This document shows positions 63,566 through 64,000 of a stretch of 64,000 bases of DNA, in pieces (position 1 is the first letter of the stretch; each line of letters begins with the position of its first letter). The notes beneath the pieces were generated by a model that was not told the DNA's origin, searched no databases, and saw nothing but the letters and a program-made list of their open reading frames with translations. The DNA is from Bacteroidota bacterium (GTDB lineage Bacteria; Bacteroidota; Bacteroidia; Flavobacteriales_D; Crocinitomicaceae): NCBI GenBank assembly GCA_030148165.1, contig JASBTZ010000003.1, forward strand, positions 248,001 to 312,000, given 5' to 3'. The position numbers and the translations under genes are program-made.

Positions 63566-64000
63566 ATGCAGGGACAACGAAGTATTCTTGATGATCTGAA
63601 ACACCAGTTTAAACATGGTGGTGCTACGATTAGATTGATCTTTATCAATGTGATCATATTTCTGGGGATCACGGTCTTTTTGGTTTTTGGTCGACTAGCA
63701 GGTGCTGAGCCAAGTGTTCAATCATATGTAGATGCTGTGTTTACATTAGACACCTCTATCAAAGGATTCATAACACATCCATGGGGGTTGATCACAAGTG
63801 TATTCGCGCATTTTAGTATCATGCATATACTGTTCAATATGGTGTTCCTGTACTTCTCCGGAAGGATCTTTGAACAGTTATTTGATAACCGAAGATTGAT
63901 TCACACTTATGTTCTGGGAGGAATTGGAGGTGGATTATTCGAGATTCTTGCTCATGTATTGTTTCCTGCCTTACAAGAAACGAGCGTGGTAATCGTAGGT
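63566..64000 (+). CDS. Rhomboid family protein (3' end cut by window edge)
   Basis: 145 codons are visible from the ATG at 63566, 4 bases after the stop of the previous rhomboid gene. FSIMHILFNMVFLYFSG matches rhomboid helix 2 with the conserved Asn, and the window ends at VVIVG, where the GASG serine motif would follow. It is the second of a tandem pair; its own catalytic residues lie beyond the window, so activity cannot be judged. Confidence 0.85.
   Translation, partial: MQGQRSILDDLKHQFKHGGATIRLIFINVIIFLGITVFLVFGRLAGAEPSVQSYVDAVFTLDTSIKGFITHPWGLITSVFAHFSIMHILFNMVFLYFSGRIFEQLFDNRRLIHTYVLGGIGGGLFEILAHVLFPALQETSVVIVG

Overview
This window looks like ordinary chromosome from a Bacteroidota bacterium, most likely order Flavobacteriales. 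Three things support this. Two secreted proteins carry C-terminal type IX secretion (T9SS) sorting domains. Several families are typical of the group (DUF3078, DUF6702, DUF4199, DUF5362, DUF4328, CarboxypepD_reg-like proteins, a GH3/serine-hydrolase fusion, BshA). Many genes are also preceded by the Bacteroidota promoter element TAnnTTTG, with no Shine-Dalgarno sequence. The window is AT-rich and gene-dense. I saw no rRNA, tRNA, CRISPR array, insertion sequence or prophage, and no gene-free stretch above about 300 bases.

Layout. 0-9.3 kb: a truncated DUF2330 gene behind an orphan RnfD-like gene, membrane proteins of unknown role, a methyltransferase, and a dicarboxylate/amino-acid symporter. 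9.3-17.6 kb: an exported PLP enzyme, a leucine-rich-repeat protein with a small lipoprotein, an M28 peptidase/FMN reductase pair, a Cys-rich lipoprotein with EGKC repeats, and a rhomboid/class IV aminotransferase/YciI-like operon. 17.6-25 kb: L,D-transpeptidase, rpe, a DinB-like protein, a universal stress protein with a CvfB-like RNA-binding protein, and a LytS/LytR two-component pair. 25-35 kb: pyrG-yidC, a T9SS cargo protein, and a DUF6702/M1 peptidase pair. 35-41 kb: mnmA convergent with an XRE regulator, two small genes, and the ettA-pepD-DUF3820 operon. 41-51 kb: small membrane proteins, an orphan SF2 helicase, trxB, pcm-DUF4328, and an operon of acyl-CoA carboxylase beta subunit, GNAT and M13 peptidase. 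51-64 kb: a VWA membrane protein, DUF3078, thiolase, the GH3/beta-lactamase-PAP2-bshA operon, and mutL followed by two rhomboid genes, the last cut by the window edge.

Most of the coding content is housekeeping: CTP, tRNA thiolation, translation throttling, mismatch repair, redox and membrane insertion. The less ordinary signals are regulatory. Five genes have a perfect TAnnTTTG box exactly 4 nt before an ATG or GTG start, and two more have a one-mismatch box at the same spacing. This predicts leaderless mRNAs. A repeated ACAWWTGTAAA element lies at the mnmA promoter and at the promoter of the XRE regulator, suggesting an autoregulated local regulon. A 19-bp perfect dyad that resembles a Fur/PerR box sits just upstream of the trxB promoter element. 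Among the proteins, the EGKC-repeat lipoprotein and the MutL with a degenerate endonuclease motif deserve a second look.
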